From JAKAWQ01 sp963745975 (GTDB lineage: Bacteria > Pseudomonadota > Alphaproteobacteria > Acetobacterales > Acetobacteraceae): a stretch of DNA of 64,000 nucleotides. Positions 24,818 through 32,950 of the stretch are shown here, in pieces; positions within the stretch are counted from its first letter, which is position 1; the number at the start of each line of letters is the position of its first letter. The translations under genes were made by a program, and so were the position numbers. The stretch is from the NCBI GenBank assembly GCA_963745975.1, contig CAVUZJ010000007.1, positions 372,001-436,000 on the forward strand, given 5' to 3'. The notes under the pieces are model-generated. The model saw nothing but the letters and a program-made list of their open reading frames with translations. It searched no databases and was not told the DNA's origin.

Positions 24818-25433
24818 GGCGCCCTCGACGCGGCCGGCGGGGCCGCGGCTCCGCCGTACCGTGCGCGCATTATAGAACGACCGGAGGCCAAAAAGGAGGG
24901 CGCACGCGCCGCCCCCTCAGCTCCGCTCGATCTCGCGCGTGGTGGCGCCGGGCGTCGTGACGCAGCCGCGACGCACGTCCTCGGTGAGGCCGCCGCGCCC
25001 GAGCCTCATAAGGCGCTCAACCGGCCGCCGGCCACCGCCCAGATCGAGGAAGACCCATTTCGCTGCAATAGACGAGCGGCCGTTTCTCCCCGATCCGCCA
25101 GGCGTCCCGGTGCGGCGCGATCATGCCGAAAAGGCCCCGGGCGCCGACGAGGGGTGCGGCCGGTCTTTTGCACCGCAGCAGAGCGCGAATATCCCGATCC
25201 CCGGCGCGAACGCGAGCACGCCGGCTGCGCGGGCGGCCCGCGGACCTGCACGGCGGGACCCTCGCCTGACCTGCCATCGAAAAGCGGGAAAGGCCGCCCG
25301 TCCGGGCAATGCCGGTCAAGACCGCGCGGCTGGCCGGCACCGGACTTTCGGCCAAAGGTCCGTCAGTGTTATCATTCCGCTTCCATGGCGAGCGTGGCTT
25401 CGTACCGCTACGCCATAATTCGGGAGGCAACGC
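24818..25433. pseudogene. Gene-free stretch holding a decayed 3' end of a PadR gene
   Basis: On the minus strand, about 24909-25020 matches the last 110 bases of the intact PadR gene (27831-27940). Reading TTPGATTREIERS then stop is the same as TTLDATTREIERS then stop in the intact gene, with CTCCGCTCGATCTCGCGCGT identical in DNA. Upstream of that the similarity decays with indels. The remaining 400 bases before acs contain no recognisable gene; GGGAGGCAACGC at 25422-25433 is the acs ribosome-binding site. Confidence 0.7.
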
Positions 25434-27464
25434 ATGGCACAGGACAGAACGACAGAAGTGTCGGAGGCCGAGATTGCGGTCCACTGGCAGGAAGAAGCCT
25501 ACGTCCGGCCGCCGAAGACATTTATTGCTCAGGCCAACCTGACCGACGAGGCCGTCTTCGAGCGCTTCAGCCTCGACAAGTTCCCGGAATGCTTCAAGGA
25601 GTACGCCGATCTTCTCGATTGGTACAAGACCTGGGACGTCACGCTCGACACCAGCCATCCGCCGTTCTGGAAATGGTTCGTCGGCGGTCGCATCAATGCC
25701 TCCTACAACTGTGTCGATCGCCATCTCCCCAAATACAAGAACAAGACGGCGATCCACTTCGTTCCGGAGCCCGAGGGCGAGGCCATTCAGCATCTCACCT
25801 ACCAGGAGCTCTTCGTCCGCGTGAACGAGGTCGCCGCGCTATTGCGGGACTTCTGCGGCCTCAAGACGGGCGACCGGGTGACGCTGCACATGCCGATGGT
25901 GCCGGAGCTCCCCATAACGATGCTCGCCTGCGCCAGACTCGGCATCGTTCACTCGGAGGTCTTCAGCGGCTTCAGCGGCAAGGCGACCGCGGATCGCGCC
26001 GTCGATTCCGAAAGCCGCGTCCTGATCACGATGGACGCGTATTACCGCGGCGGCCAGCTCCTCGATCACAAGGAAAAAGCGGACATCGCTTTTGACGAGG
26101 CAAAGAAAGAAGGCGTAACGCTGGAGAAGGTGCTCGTATGGCAGAGACATCCGGGGCGCTATTCCGCCAAGACGCCGCTTGTCGAGGGCCGCGATTTCAT
26201 CGTCAACGACGTGCTGTCGCTCTTCAGGCATCGCCGCGTCGACCCGCTGGAGATGCCGGCGGAAGCCCCCCTGTTCCTGATGTACACGAGCGGGACGACC
26301 GGGAAGCCGAAGGGCTGTGAGCACAGTACCGGCGGCTATCTCGCTTATGTTGCCGGGACAGCGAAATACATTCAGGACATCCATCCCGAGGACGTCTACT
26401 GGTGCATGGCCGATATCGGTTGGATCACGGGTCATTCCTACATCGTCTACGGGCCGCTCGCCCTTGCTGCTTCCTCGGTCGTGTACGAGGGGCTGCCGAC
26501 CTATCCCGACGCGGGGCGTCCCTGGCGCATCGCCCAGGAACTCGACGTCAACATCTTTCACACCTCGCCGACGGCAATTCGCGCGCTCCGCCGTGCCGGG
26601 CCCGATGAGCCGGCAAAATACCATTACCACTTCAAGCATATGACGACGGTCGGCGAACCCATCGAGCCCGCGGTGTGGCGGTGGTACCACGACGTCGTGG
26701 GCAAGGGCGAAGCGGTCATCGTCGACACCTGGTGGCAAACCGAGAACGGTGGATTTCTCTGCAGCACGGTGCCGGCCCTTCACCCGATGAAGCCGGGAAG
26801 CGCGGGGCCGGGCGTGCCGGGCATCCACCCGATCATCTACGATGACGATGGCAACGAGATTCCACCGCGCTCCGGCCGCGCCGGAAACATCTGCATCCAG
26901 AATCCCTGGCCAGGCATATTCCAGACGATCTGGAAGGACCCCGATCGCTTCGTGCAGCAGTACTACACGCGGTACTGCAAGAACCGGAACAGCAAGGACT
27001 GGCGCGACTGGCCGTATTTTGCCGGTGACGGCGCCTTGCAGGCGCCCGATGGCTACTATCGCATCCTCGGCCGGATCGACGACGTCATCAACGTCGCCGG
27101 GCACAGGCTCGGGACCAAGGAGATCGAGTCTGCGAGCCTTCTGGTCGACCAGGTCGCGGAAGCGGCAGTGATCCCTGCGCGAGACGAGATCAAAGGCAGG
27201 GTTCCGGATCTCTACGTTTCGCTCAAGCCCGGATACCAGCCGAGTGAGGAAATCCGCAAGCGCGTGGAGGATTCGGTGGTCCGCGAGATCGGTCCTATCG
27301 CCCGGCCTCGCCGCATCACGATCGTGCCCGACATGCCGAAGACACGCTCGGGGAAGATCATGCGCCGCGTCCTGGCGGCCATTTCGAACAACGAGGATGC
27401 CGGCGACATCTCAACGCTGGCCAATCCCGAAATCGTCGAGGAGATCCGGCAGATCAAGGGTTGA
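25434..27464 (+). CDS. acsA: Acetyl-CoA synthetase (AMP-forming)
   Basis: Acs makes acetyl-CoA from acetate, ATP and CoA through acetyl-AMP. The 676-residue product has the adenylate-forming motif MYTSGTTGKPKG near residue 283, the acetate-pocket tryptophan region VDTWWQTENGG, GYYRILGRIDDVINVAGHR (hinge), and the C-terminal acetylation site MPKTRSGKIMRR. Length is slightly above the usual 650. Base composition is less GC-rich than in the core genes. It sits between a decayed and an intact PadR 3' end, which suggests insertion or duplication at this place. No actP is near. Confidence 0.93.
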   Translation: MAQDRTTEVSEAEIAVHWQEEAYVRPPKTFIAQANLTDEAVFERFSLDKFPECFKEYADLLDWYKTWDVTLDTSHPPFWKWFVGGRINASYNCVDRHLPKYKNKTAIHFVPEPEGEAIQHLTYQELFVRVNEVAALLRDFCGLKTGDRVTLHMPMVPELPITMLACARLGIVHSEVFSGFSGKATADRAVDSESRVLITMDAYYRGGQLLDHKEKADIAFDEAKKEGVTLEKVLVWQRHPGRYSAKTPLVEGRDFIVNDVLSLFRHRRVDPLEMPAEAPLFLMYTSGTTGKPKGCEHSTGGYLAYVAGTAKYIQDIHPEDVYWCMADIGWITGHSYIVYGPLALAASSVVYEGLPTYPDAGRPWRIAQELDVNIFHTSPTAIRALRRAGPDEPAKYHYHFKHMTTVGEPIEPAVWRWYHDVVGKGEAVIVDTWWQTENGGFLCSTVPALHPMKPGSAGPGVPGIHPIIYDDDGNEIPPRSGRAGNICIQNPWPGIFQTIWKDPDRFVQQYYTRYCKNRNSKDWRDWPYFAGDGALQAPDGYYRILGRIDDVINVAGHRLGTKEIESASLLVDQVAEAAVIPARDEIKGRVPDLYVSLKPGYQPSEEIRKRVEDSVVREIGPIARPRRITIVPDMPKTRSGKIMRRVLAAISNNEDAGDISTLANPEIVEEIRQIKG

Positions 27465-27552
27465 TCCGGCGTCGCCTATCTCGTCCGGCGAAACGGCATC
27501 CGAGGCAACATGGGGAGCGATCTCTGATTGCGTAACGATAGAGCCTGATGCC

Positions 27553-27777
27553 ATGGTTGAGCGAATCCGGTCATTGCTGGCAAAGTTCCCGGAAGACGAA
27601 GCGACCGTACGTGAGCTCGTCGCGAGGGACGAGAACTTCGACGCGCTTTGCCAGGAATACCGGAAGGTCGTCGACATGCTCGACAGTTTTCAGGCTCACG
27701 TCGAACTGCTCAAGCAGCATCGCGCTTGGCTGGAAGAACAGTTGCTAAAGCGCATCGAAGGCCAGCCGCCGCAGTAA
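27553..27777 (+). CDS. Small helical protein downstream of acs (74 aa)
   Basis: The 74-residue product, MVERIRSLLAKFPEDEATV onward, is acidic and helical with a likely coiled-coil end (MLDSFQAHVELLKQHRAWLEEQLLKRI). It contains the FDALCQEYRKVVDML pattern seen in a family of short, uncharacterised proteobacterial proteins with the form fpe-e-aIreL-ardp-F--lC-eY. It follows acs by 88 bases and may be cotranscribed. Function unknown. Confidence 0.65.
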   Translation: MVERIRSLLAKFPEDEATVRELVARDENFDALCQEYRKVVDMLDSFQAHVELLKQHRAWLEEQLLKRIEGQPPQ

Positions 27778-27836
27778 AGCTGCGAGCGGGGCGCATGCAT
27801 GGTGGCCGCGGGCGCCTGGCGCCGGCGGCCGCCCGC

Positions 27837-28373
27837 TCAGCTCCGCTCGATCTCGCGCGTGGTGGCGTCGAGCGTCGTGATGATGGCGCGCAGTTCCTCC
27901 TCGGAGGGCCGCCCGCGCGTGAGCCGGAGCCTGAGCGCCGTGCGCAGATTGTGCATCGCGCGGTAGAGCTGGAGGCGTCCGGCGCCGCCCGCGCCCGCCT
28001 CCGCCATCCGCGCGAACAGCGCATCCACGTCGGCCGCGTTCTCGGCCAGGAACCGCTGCCCCGCCTCCGTGATCGCGTAGCGCTTCTTGCCCTCCGCCTC
28101 CGCCTCCTGGCGGATCAGCTCCTGCTCCTCGAGCAGCGTGAGCGTCGGGTAAATCACGCCCGGGCTCGGGCTGTAGGCCCCGCCGAGCCGGTCCTCGATC
28201 TCCTTGATCAGCTCGTAGCCGTGGCGCGGCGCCTCCTCGATCAGCCGGAGCATGACGAGCCGGAGCGCGCCCTGCTCGAACATCCGCCCGCCGCCGCCAT
28301 GGCGCCCGCGGAACATGAAGCGCCTGCCGCCGCGGCAGCCATGGGCTTCTTCATGAGAGTGACGGTAGTACAT
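27837..28373 (-). CDS. PadR-family regulator, YqjI-like
   Basis: The 178-residue product has a His/Gly/Arg-rich N-terminus (MYYRHSHEEAHGCRGGRR, then FRGRHGGGGRMF) followed by a PadR winged helix: ALRLVMLRLIEEAPRHGYEL, SPSPGVIYPTLTLLEEQELI and EGKKRYAITEAGQRFL. The tail ends IITTLDATTREIERS. Both the histidine-rich lead and this layout match YqjI, an E. coli nickel/iron-responsive repressor. AGAGGA precedes the ATG at 28373. Autoregulation is strongly suggested by the operator at 28393-28429. The metal link is by homology only. Confidence 0.87.
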   Translation of the reverse strand: MYYRHSHEEAHGCRGGRRFMFRGRHGGGGRMFEQGALRLVMLRLIEEAPRHGYELIKEIEDRLGGAYSPSPGVIYPTLTLLEEQELIRQEAEAEGKKRYAITEAGQRFLAENAADVDALFARMAEAGAGGAGRLQLYRAMHNLRTALRLRLTRGRPSEEELRAIITTLDATTREIERS

Positions 28374-28392
28374 GTGTTGGTCCTCTTGACTA

Positions 28393-28436
28393 GGTTTCGA
28401 TATATCGGAACATAAGATATATCGAAACCGTGTCAA
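28393..28436 (-). promoter_or_regulatory. Promoter and perfect palindromic operator of the PadR gene
   Basis: On the minus strand TTGACA (28436-28431) and TATGTT (28414-28409) are 16 bases apart. A perfect inverted repeat with 14-base arms, GGTTTCGATATATC at 28393-28406 and GATATATCGAAACC at 28416-28429, with a 9-base centre, covers the spacer, the -10 box and the start site. Bound repressor would occlude RNA polymerase. It lies 20 bases upstream of the PadR start codon. Confidence 0.85.
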
Positions 28437-28483
28437 GCCCCTCTCCCCTACACCCCCCTTAGATGGGCCAGATCGTGGGTACC

Positions 28484-29131
28484 CTAATGGCTCGACCAGA
28501 CGATCCGGTGCATGAAGGAGACCTCGTTGAGGTCGAGCCGCTGCACCGGCTGCGGCGGGGCGAAGCGGCGGAGCACCAGCCGCCGCGCCGCCCGTTCGAA
28601 GAGCTCGCGGCCGAAGAGCGCGCCCTTGCGGAGCCGCACGACGACGCGGTCGCCCTGCCGAACCGGCGCGGCCGGCGAGACGATGACGATGTCCCCCTGG
28701 CGAAACACCGGCGCCATCTCGGCATCCCCGATCGCCAGCGCATAGGCCGCGGGATCGCCGATCTCGGGATGGTCGAACTCCTCGGGCGCATTGCCGGTGG
28801 GCCTGCCCTCGCCGTCGAAGAAGCCGTCGGTCGAGGGGCACGGCAGCGGCAGGAGCGGCAGCCGCCTCAGCCCCGGCCGCGGCAGCGCCCGCGGCAGCGC
28901 CCGCGCGCCGCTCACCAGCGCGGTGAAGGATTCAAGCGGCGTGCGCGTCGCGATCAGCACCTTCGCCAGGCTCTCGGTGCTCGGCCAGCGGGCGCGCCCG
29001 TCCGGGAGCTGGCGCTTGGCCGGCGTGAAGGTCGTCGGGTCGAGCCCGGCGCGGCGGGCAAGGGCGGAGACGGTGAGGCCGTGTTCGGCGGCGAGCGTGT
29101 CGAGCGCGCGCCATATGTCGTCATGTTGCAT
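28484..29131 (-). CDS. HTH-S24 (LexA/CI-like) transcriptional regulator, protease-dead
   Basis: The 215-residue product has an N-terminal helix-turn-helix (LTVSALARRAGLDPTTFTP) and a C-terminal S24 signal-peptidase-like domain (AYALAIGDAEMAPVFRQGD, then VRQGDRVVVRLRKGALFGRELF). At the position where the catalytic Ser sits in LexA-type proteins (DSM-P) this protein has Glu (DAEMAP), and the expected catalytic Lys is replaced in FGREL, so self-cleavage is unlikely. Such proteins are widespread in alphaproteobacteria. It ends about 110 bases before the PadR gene on the same strand. Confidence 0.85.
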   Translation of the reverse strand: MQHDDIWRALDTLAAEHGLTVSALARRAGLDPTTFTPAKRQLPDGRARWPSTESLAKVLIATRTPLESFTALVSGARALPRALPRPGLRRLPLLPLPCPSTDGFFDGEGRPTGNAPEEFDHPEIGDPAAYALAIGDAEMAPVFRQGDIVIVSPAAPVRQGDRVVVRLRKGALFGRELFERAARRLVLRRFAPPQPVQRLDLNEVSFMHRIVWSSH

Positions 29132-29217
29132 GGGCGTTGCGCCTGGAGCGCGCGGAGAAGCGCGCGATGGAAGTTAACGATCATGACGGCAGGCGGCGCG
29201 GAAGGAAAGGGCTCGGC

Positions 29218-29439
29218 TCAGGGCGCGGCGCGCTTGAGGATCTCCCGGTCGTGGCGCTCCTGGCCGAGCGCGGTGATCTCGAATCGGGAATCGGCGCGGT
29301 GGCAGACGAGCCCCATCGCCTCGAGCCGCTGGAGGCAGGGGCCGTCCTTGAGCCCGTCCGGCCGGCCGATCGCGCCGGCGAGCACCAGCCGATGCAGCGT
29401 CGCCCGGCAGCAGGTCTCGAGATAGGGCTCGTTCCACAT
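29218..29439 (-). CDS. Small conserved hypothetical protein (73 aa)
   Basis: The product starts MWNEPYLETCCRATLHRLVL and continues GLKDGPCLQRLEAMGLVCHRADSRFEITALGQERHDREIL. The end looks like a winged-helix wing (MGL, then FEITALGQERH), as in small MarR-like or DUF-type proteins of alphaproteobacteria. The start at 29439 is preferred; a Met at 29490 would overlap the divergent pyrD start. It is followed, after about 85 bases, by the S24 regulator gene on the same strand. Function unknown. Confidence 0.6.
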   Translation of the reverse strand: MWNEPYLETCCRATLHRLVLAGAIGRPDGLKDGPCLQRLEAMGLVCHRADSRFEITALGQERHDREILKRAAP

Positions 29440-29488
29440 CGCGCCGGCCGGTCTAGCCAGTCCCGCCCGCTTGCGCCAGCTTCCCGCC

Positions 29489-30544
29489 ATGTCCGGATCC
29501 AGGCTCGCAATGGCCCTCCTCGGGCGGCTCGACCCCGAGCGGGCGCATGGGCTGGCGCTCGCGGCACTCCGGCTCGGGCTCGCCGGCCGCGCGACCGCCC
29601 CGGAGGATCCGATCCTGGCGACCGAGGCGTTCGGGCTCCGCTTCGCCAACCCGATCGGGCTCGCCGCCGGTTTCGACAAAAACGCCGTCGCCGTCCTCCC
29701 GCTGATGCGTCTCGGCTTCGGCTTCGTCGAAGCGGGCGGCGTCACGCCCCAGCCCCAGCCCGGCAATCCGCGGCCCCGCCTCTTCCGGCTCGCCGAGGAC
29801 CGCGCGGCGATCAACCGCATGGGGATGAACGGGCGCGGCCTCACCTCCTTCGTCTCACGGCTCAGGGCACTTCGCTCGCGCCCCGCCGTCCTCGGGGCGC
29901 CCACTGTCCTGGGAGCCAACGTCGCGATCAACAAGGAGGGCGCGGACCCGGTGCGCGACTATCCCGCCCTGGTCGCTGCGGTGGCGCCTTATGTCGATTA
30001 CGTCGCGATCAACGTCTCCTCGCCCAACACGCCGGGGCTTCGGGACCTTCAGGGCGGGGCGCCGCTGGCTTCGATCTTGGGCGCGATCACGGCGCTCGTG
30101 GAGAAGCCGCCGCCTTTGCTCGTGAAGATCGCGCCCGATCTTTCGGAGGAAGCGCTCGCCGCGGTGGTGGAGGCTTCGGTCGCGGGCGGGGCGGCGGGCC
30201 TCATCATCGGCAACACGACGACGGCGCGGCCGGCGGGATTGCGGGCGCGGGACAAGGCCGAGGCGGGCGGGCTCTCCGGCGCGCCGCTTTTCGCGCTTTC
30301 GACGGAGGTTCTCGCCCGCGCCTCTCGCCTCGCCCAAGGCCGCCTCACGTTGATCGGCTGCGGCGGCGTCTCGACGGGCGCGGAGGCTCTGGAAAAAATC
30401 CGGGCGGGGGCGAGCCTGGTGCAGCTCTACACCGCCTTCGCCTACGAGGGCCCGGCGATCGTCCCGCGCATCAAATCCGAGCTCGCCGCCGCACTGCGAG
30501 CGGCGGGGTTCGGCTCGGTCGGGGAAGCGGTGGGGAAAAGATGA
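29489..30544 (+). CDS. pyrD: Dihydroorotate dehydrogenase (quinone), class 2
   Basis: PyrD oxidises dihydroorotate to orotate and passes electrons to membrane quinones. The 351-residue product has the class-2 N-terminal membrane-associating helices (RLDPERAHGLALAALRLGL), NPIGLAAGFDKNA for FMN, NRMGMNGRG, and the Ser-type active site NVSSPNTPGLRDLQ, then IIGNTTTAR and GCGGVSTGAEALEKIRAGA. The ATG at 29489 is preferred over the in-frame start at 29471. Its stop overlaps the next gene by 4 bases. Confidence 0.95.
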   Translation: MSGSRLAMALLGRLDPERAHGLALAALRLGLAGRATAPEDPILATEAFGLRFANPIGLAAGFDKNAVAVLPLMRLGFGFVEAGGVTPQPQPGNPRPRLFRLAEDRAAINRMGMNGRGLTSFVSRLRALRSRPAVLGAPTVLGANVAINKEGADPVRDYPALVAAVAPYVDYVAINVSSPNTPGLRDLQGGAPLASILGAITALVEKPPPLLVKIAPDLSEEALAAVVEASVAGGAAGLIIGNTTTARPAGLRARDKAEAGGLSGAPLFALSTEVLARASRLAQGRLTLIGCGGVSTGAEALEKIRAGASLVQLYTAFAYEGPAIVPRIKSELAAALRAAGFGSVGEAVGKR

Positions 30545-31395
30545 GGCATGATTCGGGCATGGCGCGGCTGGCGGGCGAGTACCGGGGCTTCGTCGTCGAT
30601 CTCTGGGGCGTCGTCCATGACGGCGTCGCACCGCTGCCGGGCGCGGCGGAGTGCCTGGCGCGCATCCGCGCCGGCGGCGGCCGCGTGGTGCTGCTCTCGA
30701 ACGCGCCGCGGCGGGCCGCGGTCGCGGCCGAGGCGATGGGCCGGATGGGGCTCGGCGAGGCGCTCTATGACGGGATCCTGACCAGCGGGGAGGCCACGCA
30801 CATGATGCTGCGCGAGCGGACCGACCCCTGGTTCGCGCGGCTCGGACGCCGCGTGTTCCATCTCGGGCCGGAGCGCGACCGGAACGTGATCGAGGGGCTC
30901 GACTATGTGCGGGTCGAGGCGCCGGGGGAGGCCGAGTGGGTGTTGAACACCGGGCCGGACGATCATCGCAACCCGACGCGCCTGGTCGAGTTCGAGCCCG
31001 TGCTCGAGGAATGCGCGGCGCGAAGCCTGCCGATGGTCTGCGCCAACCCCGACCGCGAGGTGATCCGCGGCGGCGTGCGGGTGCTCTGCGCCGGTGCGCT
31101 TGCGGACCGCTATCGCGAGTTGGGCGGGGTGGTGCGGCGCGTGGGCAAGCCCGACCCTGCCGTTTACGAGCCGGTGCTGGCGATGCTGGGCGTGGCGCGC
31201 GAGCTCGTGCTCGCGGTGGGCGATGCGCTGGAGACGGACATCGCCGGCGCGGCGGCGGCCGGGCTCGCGTCCTGCTGGGTGCTGGGCGGGATCCACGGCG
31301 AGCGGCTCAAGGGCGACCGCCAGGCGGCCGAGGCGGCGGCCCGGCTTGCTGGGCTCGCGCCGGTGGCGACCGTCCCGGAGTTCGTCTGGGCTTAG
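30541..31395 (+). CDS. HAD-superfamily hydrolase, class IIA (TIGR01459-like)
   Basis: The 284-residue product has the HAD nucleophile segment FVVDLWGVVHDGVAPLPGA (Asp in VVDLWG), motif II LLSNAPRRAA, a C2 cap domain, and the distal motifs RVGKPDPAVYEPV and AVGDALETDIAGAAAAGL. It belongs to a proteobacterial class-IIA HAD subfamily with unknown phosphate ester substrate, related to NagD. ATGA overlap couples it to pyrD. Its TAG at 31393-31395 overlaps the convergent M20 stop. Confidence 0.9.
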   Translation: MRHDSGMARLAGEYRGFVVDLWGVVHDGVAPLPGAAECLARIRAGGGRVVLLSNAPRRAAVAAEAMGRMGLGEALYDGILTSGEATHMMLRERTDPWFARLGRRVFHLGPERDRNVIEGLDYVRVEAPGEAEWVLNTGPDDHRNPTRLVEFEPVLEECAARSLPMVCANPDREVIRGGVRVLCAGALADRYRELGGVVRRVGKPDPAVYEPVLAMLGVARELVLAVGDALETDIAGAAAAGLASCWVLGGIHGERLKGDRQAAEAAARLAGLAPVATVPEFVWA

Positions 31396-32810
31396 GACGA
31401 AGAATCAGCGAGGGCGGCGAGCAGGCGGGCCTGGGAGCGCGCGCCCCGGTGTAGGCATTTGAGCTCGAACTTCTCGTTCGGGCTGTGGACCTTGTCGTCC
31501 TCGAGGCTGAACCCCATGAGCAGCGAGTCGATGCCGAGCGCGCGCGCGAGCGATTCGACCACCGGGACCGAGCCGCCGCAGCCCATCATGACGGGCTCGC
31601 GGCCGTACTCCTCGGCCAGCGCTGCGCGGGCGGCGCGGACGTAAGCCGAATCGAGCCCGACCTCGATGGCGCGCGAGGCCGAGAAGACCTTCACCTCGAT
31701 CGTCGCGTCCTCGGGCGCGCGGTCGGCGATGAAGCGCTTGAGGCCCGCGACGACCTTCTCGGGGTCCTGGCCGGGGACGAGGCGGAAGGAGAGTTTTGCG
31801 GATGCTTCGGAGGGGATGACGGTCTTGCTGCCGGGGCCGGAATAGCCGCCCCAGATGCCGTTGAGGTCGGCGGTCGGGCGGGACCAGAGCCGCTCGATGC
31901 CGGGGAAGTTGCGCTCGCCGGCGGGATGGGAAAGGCCGATCGCGCCGAGATACGCCTTTTCGTCGAAGCCGAGGCTCGCCCATTGGGCGGCGGTCGCGGG
32001 GTCGAGCGGGTGGACGTCGTCGTAGAAGCCGGGGACCTGCACCCTTCCGTCGTCGTCGTGCAGATCGCCCAGGATGCGGGTGAGCGCGTTGATCGGGTTG
32101 AGCGCCGAGCCGCCGTACATGCCGGAATGGAGGTCGCGGTTCGGGCCCTTGAGCGTGATCTCGGTGTAGACCATGCCGCGCAGCCTTGTGGTGAGGCCGG
32201 GCGTGTCGATGTTCCACATGCCGGTGTCGGTGATGACGGCGACGTCGGCGACGAGTTCGTCGTGGGCGGCGGTGAGGAAGGCTTCGAGGTTCGGGCTGCC
32301 GACCTCCTCCTCGCCCTCGATCAGGACGGTGGCGCGGATGGGGAGCGAGCCGGTGATCTTGTGCCAGGCGCGGAAGGCGGCGAGGAAGGTCATCACCTGG
32401 CCTTTGTCGTCGACCGCGCCGCGGGCGACGATGCGCGGGCCGTGCGGCCCCTCGACGAGGGCGGGCGAGAAGGGCGGGCTCGTCCAGAGGGCGAGCGGAT
32501 CGGGCGGCTGGACGTCGTAATGGCCGTAATAGAGGACGTGCGGGACGCCGCCGGCCGCGTTCCCTGGAGGGCCGGGATGGTGGGCGAGGACGAGCGGGCG
32601 GCCCTTGGTCTCGCGCACGGCGGCGGCGAAGCCGGAGGCGGCGAGGTCGGCGGCGAGCCACTCGGCGGCGCGGCGGCAATCGTCGTGATGGGCGGGATCG
32701 GTCGCGACACTCGGGATGGAGAGGAGGGAGAAGAGACGCTCGCGCGTGGCGTCGATCGCGCCGTCGATCTCGGCGAGAACCGCCTCCGTCGGGGATGCGC
32801 CACCGCTCAT
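31392..32810 (-). CDS. M20-family metallopeptidase (dipeptidase-like)
   Basis: The 472-residue product is a two-zinc M20 peptidase: YYGHYDVQPPDPLALWTSPPF carries the first zinc His/Asp, RGAVDDKGQVM the bridging Asp, LIEGEEEVGSPN the catalytic Glu pair, TDTGMWN a zinc ligand, and the C-terminal KVHSPNEKFEL the last His. The dimerisation domain contains NRDLHSGMYGG. The ATG at 32810 follows AAGGAGAG. Members include carnosinase-like dipeptidases. There is no signal peptide, so it is cytosolic. It converges with the HAD gene, sharing 4 bases. Confidence 0.92.
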   Translation of the reverse strand: MSGGASPTEAVLAEIDGAIDATRERLFSLLSIPSVATDPAHHDDCRRAAEWLAADLAASGFAAAVRETKGRPLVLAHHPGPPGNAAGGVPHVLYYGHYDVQPPDPLALWTSPPFSPALVEGPHGPRIVARGAVDDKGQVMTFLAAFRAWHKITGSLPIRATVLIEGEEEVGSPNLEAFLTAAHDELVADVAVITDTGMWNIDTPGLTTRLRGMVYTEITLKGPNRDLHSGMYGGSALNPINALTRILGDLHDDDGRVQVPGFYDDVHPLDPATAAQWASLGFDEKAYLGAIGLSHPAGERNFPGIERLWSRPTADLNGIWGGYSGPGSKTVIPSEASAKLSFRLVPGQDPEKVVAGLKRFIADRAPEDATIEVKVFSASRAIEVGLDSAYVRAARAALAEEYGREPVMMGCGGSVPVVESLARALGIDSLLMGFSLEDDKVHSPNEKFELKCLHRGARSQARLLAALADSSS

Positions 32811-32950
32811 CGTTCTCTCCTTGCTGCGAGACGAAGCAGGGCACGAAATGCGCCGCGCGGGCAAGAGCCGGGCCTGGCCCCCGGCCGCCGCATGGCTCCC
32901 TGGCTTGGATTTCATTTCACGCGCCGGCCGCGCCGGAGCAGACGGGGCCG

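Noticed and set aside
29174..29437. Alternative minus-strand frame under the small gene at 29218
   Set aside because: Arg/Pro-rich without structure; the other frame (MWNEPYLETCC start) has normal composition and a winged-helix-like end.
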